Source: Actinomycetota bacterium
GTDB lineage: Bacteria; Actinomycetota; Actinomycetes; Nanopelagicales; Nanopelagicaceae
Length of the DNA stretch: 8,348 bases
Assembly: GCA_009702525.1 (NCBI GenBank)
Contig: WLHW01000054.1
Coordinates: 1 to 8,348, forward strand
Direction: 5' to 3'
The notes under the pieces are model-generated. The model was not told the origin of the DNA and did no database searches. It saw only the letters and a list, made by a program, of their open reading frames with translations. Of this stretch, positions 6,058 through 8,348 are shown in pieces. Position 1 is the stretch's first letter, and each line of letters begins with the position of its first letter. The translations under genes and the position numbers were made by a program.

Positions 6058-6248
6058 TTGGCTGAAATTAGCTGGCTCATTTGCCTATTTAGCAAGAATT
6101 CTGAGCGTGAAAGAGTCTACGAAAGATTGCTATTCTCAGTCACTTGGGGTCTTACTGGTGGCTTAGCACACGGATTACAACCTTCGAAGGTATTGAGATT
6201 GATAGTCGCCGTCTAGTTGTTCGCTGTATGAAACAGAGAATGTTCTAC
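6058..6248. other. Intergenic stretch with possible decayed sequence
   Basis: No convincing gene. On the + strand a 52-codon frame runs from TTG 6058 to TAG 6216 without a ribosome site. Its translation (for example ERERVYERLLFSVTWGLTGG) is not one I recognise. Nothing forms a clear terminator for the S9 peptidase gene that ends at 6249 on the - strand. Positions 6172-6230 resemble part of the tRNA-Tyr at the right end of the window (see the separate entry). Confidence 0.3.
6172..6230 (-). repeat. Possible degraded partial copy of tRNA-Tyr
   Basis: Bases 6172-6190 match 8216-8234 (T-arm side of tRNA-Tyr) at 17 of 19 positions, including a 12-nt identical core AACCTTCGAAGG, in the same orientation. 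Allowing a gap of about 4 nt, the similarity seems to continue in the same order through the anticodon arm (GATTGATAGTC against GATTTACAGTC) to part of the D-arm (CGCT). The T-loop consensus is spoiled (GGTTGTAATCC instead of GGTTCRAATCC), the T-stem no longer pairs fully, and no acceptor stem is present. It is not a working tRNA. It could be a relic, an old attachment-site remnant, or chance. Confidence 0.3.
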
Positions 6249-8132
6249 CTATCCAATATCAGGCGTGAAATCCAGAACCTCTCCATAAAATTTCATTTCT
6301 GATTCCATTGCAGTAATTATCGATGAAGCCTTTCGAAAACCATGACCCTCGCCCTCAAATGCGTGATATTCGTGTTTGATTCCCTTCTGCACGCAGATAT
6401 CTCGGAAAGCCTCTGACTGTGCTGGCGGTACAACTTTGTCATCTAAGCCTTGAAAAATAATTAGTGGAGAATTCAAGCGATTAGCATGAGTTAGTGGGGA
6501 GCGTTCGGTGTATAAATCTGCATCTTCGGGGTATTTCCCAATCAGAGAGTCCAAATAACGTGATTCGAAGTCATGAGTGTCCATTGCAAGGGCGGCACAA
6601 TCTGCAACACCAAAGTAAGAAGCACCTGCAGCAAAGTGCGAGCTATTTACTAATACATTCAGAACAGTGAACCCACCCGCAGAACCACCACGAATTAAAA
6701 TCTTCTTTGCATCCACTGAACCTTCTGCAATCAACGAATCAACCACTGCGATGACATCTTCGCGATCTACAATTCCCCATGTTCCACGCAGAAGGTTTCG
6801 ATATTCACGGCCGTAGCCCGTAGATCCTCCATAGTTAACATCTACTACCGCTATTCCACGTGTGGTGAAGTACGAATAATTCATAGACAAAGTTCCAAAA
6901 GAGTGCGCAGTGGGCCCACCATGTACTACAACCATGAGCGGTGTTTTCTCTGATGGTTCAAAATCTGGATGACTGGCAGGATGCAAAATCGCGAAGACCT
7001 TGCGGCCATCAGCTCGCGTGGCAGTAATTTCGTATGGGCTTGGAAAATACTTTGCCTCGATGGGTGGCTTAGTCGAAAAGATAGTTGTGCTTTGCAACGT
7101 CTTTAAATCAACTTCAATTAATTCAGATATTACAGTTGCACTACCGCCGAATGCATATCCCTTACCGTTTCCAATTGCGATAGTCGGTGCAAAATTCGTC
7201 AACGACGACTCGATTTCGATCAACGTCTCAGCAGCTGGATCGACGATAACTAAGGTGCGTGCATCAACAGGGCCACGTGCTGAAAAAATTCTTCCATCGG
7301 CTAATACTTGTATGGCTCGGAAACCTAACCACCACAGCGGAAACCCCCACTCACTGTGGTCTTTTATAATGTGTCGTTTTTTCCCAGCGCTATCAAGGGA
7401 CCACAAGTTCCACCAACCACTCTGATCGCTGATGTAATAGAGCGTTCCATCTTTGCCCCACTCTGGCCCAAGACATGACTCTTCTAAACCTCCGGCGACA
7501 ACTCTTGGGTTACTGAGATTTCCGTTTAATACATCTGCGACTTTAATTTCAGTTCCATCCCACGGCATCTGCGGATGTTCCCAACAGATCCACGTGAGTT
7601 GTGATCCATCCATGGAAAGACGTACGTGTGCGTAGAAGTGAGAAGTTGAATCCAAAACTCGAATTCCCTTATCGCTCACCGCAACTAATGCTCGAGTTAC
7701 TACTCCTGCCACATGTTTTTCTCTTACGCACCAGATTTCACCATCAACAGAAATCATCTCTGCGTATCGATGGATTTCATCGTCGGGAACGATTGGTGTT
7801 ACCGGCTTTGGTTCGCCACCAACTTCGGTTACATAAATACGCTGATCGCTCTTATTAATGAAATAGAGCAAACTCTTTCCATCGTGAACTACGCCGAGCC
7901 AACTTAAACCGCCGTACTCATGGACTTGAGTTGATGCATTCCAAGGAGCTTTTAGTAGGTCCCCGTGCTGACGGCTCACGATAAGAGTTCTACCTTCTTC
8001 GGAGGGACGCATTTCATCCCACCAAACATCATCGCCGACTACCTGTGGCCACATATTTGAATTGCCGGATTGAGCAAGCATTTCCGCGGTTAGAGGTGAA
8101 GGCCACGACCCAGGTTTACGTTGAGATTTCAT
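6249..8132 (-). CDS. S9 family (prolyl oligopeptidase-like) serine peptidase
   Basis: 627 residues, full length for cytoplasmic S9 oligopeptidases/acylaminoacyl peptidases; no signal peptide. Residues 1 to about 390 are rich in short Trp/Tyr strand repeats (for example VHEYGGLSW, LYYISDQSGWWNLW) and should form the beta-propeller that limits access to short peptides. Residues from about 398 to 620 are the alpha/beta-hydrolase domain: VHGGP (403-407, oxyanion region), VNYGGSTGYGREY (432-444), GGSAGG (482-487) with nucleophile Ser484 (TCT at 6683-6681), QGLDDKVVPPAQS (561-573) with Asp565, and EGHGFR (595-600) with His597. The triad is intact, so activity is expected. Its likely role is recycling or scavenging of small peptides. 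ATG 8132 is the natural start; only a weak GGAAA lies about 12 nt upstream. It is preceded by tRNA-Tyr on the same strand, and no terminator is evident downstream. Confidence 0.93.
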   Translation of the reverse strand: MKSQRKPGSWPSPLTAEMLAQSGNSNMWPQVVGDDVWWDEMRPSEEGRTLIVSRQHGDLLKAPWNASTQVHEYGGLSWLGVVHDGKSLLYFINKSDQRIYVTEVGGEPKPVTPIVPDDEIHRYAEMISVDGEIWCVREKHVAGVVTRALVAVSDKGIRVLDSTSHFYAHVRLSMDGSQLTWICWEHPQMPWDGTEIKVADVLNGNLSNPRVVAGGLEESCLGPEWGKDGTLYYISDQSGWWNLWSLDSAGKKRHIIKDHSEWGFPLWWLGFRAIQVLADGRIFSARGPVDARTLVIVDPAAETLIEIESSLTNFAPTIAIGNGKGYAFGGSATVISELIEVDLKTLQSTTIFSTKPPIEAKYFPSPYEITATRADGRKVFAILHPASHPDFEPSEKTPLMVVVHGGPTAHSFGTLSMNYSYFTTRGIAVVDVNYGGSTGYGREYRNLLRGTWGIVDREDVIAVVDSLIAEGSVDAKKILIRGGSAGGFTVLNVLVNSSHFAAGASYFGVADCAALAMDTHDFESRYLDSLIGKYPEDADLYTERSPLTHANRLNSPLIIFQGLDDKVVPPAQSEAFRDICVQKGIKHEYHAFEGEGHGFRKASSIITAMESEMKFYGEVLDFTPDIG

Positions 8133-8201
8133 TCGGCAAGGTTTCCACTGTTAGGGGTGAATCGCAATGGATTAGTAACTCTTTATGATGAGAGGTATTT
8201 C

Positions 8202-8286
8202 TGGTGGCGGGTGAAGGATTTGAACCTTCGAAGGCAGAGCCGGGGGATTTACAGTCCCCTCCCATTGGCCGCTCGGGCAACCCGCC
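8202..8286 (-). tRNA. tRNA-Tyr (anticodon GTA)
   Basis: An 85-nt class II tRNA on the - strand. The acceptor stem GGCGGGT (8286-8280) pairs perfectly with ACCCGCC (8212-8206), followed by discriminator A and encoded CCA (8204-8202). The anticodon arm GGGGA-CTGTAAA-TCCCC gives GTA. A long variable arm follows (roughly CGGCTCTGCCTTCG), as required for bacterial tRNA-Tyr. The T-arm is GAAGG-TTCAAAT-CCTTC. The D-arm contains GCCCGAGCGGCCAATGGGAG, the usual actinobacterial/Gram-positive style. Confidence 0.96.
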
Positions 8287-8309
8287 AAGGTCGAACAAGT
8301 AGTGCGGCA

Positions 8310-8315
8310 ATTATG
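8310..8315 (-). promoter_or_regulatory. Candidate -10 element of the tRNA-Tyr promoter
   Basis: CATAAT on the - strand, 23 nt upstream of the mature tRNA 5' end. It is the same hexamer as the one proposed before the AtuA operon. No good -35 is seen at 16-18 nt, so this rests on the hexamer and its position only. Confidence 0.3.
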
Positions 8316-8348
8316 GATAGTGCGAAGGGAAAGGATACCTTAGGCACG

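Noticed and set aside
5974..6060. Riboswitch or leader-peptide attenuator before the AtuA operon
   Set aside because: The predicted leader is only about 30 nt, and no stable stem-loop or recognisable aptamer is seen.
7000..7425. 141-codon open frame on the + strand
   Set aside because: It lies wholly antisense to the S9 peptidase, whose catalytic motifs and length are intact; no recognisable product or ribosome site.
8133..8201. Terminator between tRNA-Tyr and the peptidase gene
   Set aside because: Only a 4-bp stem with an 8-nt loop (CTCT/AGAG) and no T-tract; too weak to call.
6172..8286. Integrative element between a tRNA-Tyr-like repeat and tRNA-Tyr
   Set aside because: The interval holds only an ordinary S9 peptidase and no integrase or mobility gene; at best a relic, kept only as a repeat observation.
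8116..8310. 64-codon open frame on the - strand
   Set aside because: It runs through the tRNA-Tyr gene and into the start of the peptidase gene; it is an artefact of the tRNA sequence.

Overview
The window looks like a chromosomal segment of a low-to-moderate GC actinobacterium. A small-genome freshwater type such as the Nanopelagicales (acI) would fit. The basis is the AT-leaning codon use, compact gene spacing, the style of the tRNA-Tyr (long variable arm, encoded CCA) and the family mix. The taxonomic guess is inference from reading, not from a search.

Left end, + strand: positions 1-94 hold the last 30 codons of what looks like a zinc-type alcohol/polyol dehydrogenase. It is followed by a membrane-anchored GT-A-like glycosyltransferase (133-1083). 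A perfect 18-bp stem hairpin (1088-1126) lies between this gene and the convergent operon that follows.

Centre, - strand, read from right to left: a five-gene operon with very tight junctions. It encodes an AtuA/DUF1446-family protein (5973 or 5952 to 4564), a DUF4387 protein (4561-4238), and the complete tripartite tricarboxylate transporter: TctB-like (4236-3742), TctA-like (3731-2196) and TctC/Bug-like binding protein (2151-1171). The gaps are 2, 1, 10 and 44 nt. The most economical reading is an uptake-plus-metabolism module: TctC captures a small carboxylate outside the membrane, TctA/TctB carry it in, and the AtuA/DUF4387 pair acts on it or on its CoA derivative. The substrate and the reaction are unknown. 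This is the part of the window most likely to hold undescribed biology.

A gap of about 275 bp (5974-6248) carries the probable operon promoter at one end. It also holds a stretch resembling the T-arm and anticodon region of the tRNA-Tyr found at the right end of the window.

Right end, - strand: tRNA-Tyr(GTA) (8286-8202), followed 69 nt downstream by a complete S9 (prolyl oligopeptidase-type) serine peptidase (8132-6249) with an intact catalytic triad. No CRISPR array, insertion sequence, integrase or phage gene is visible.
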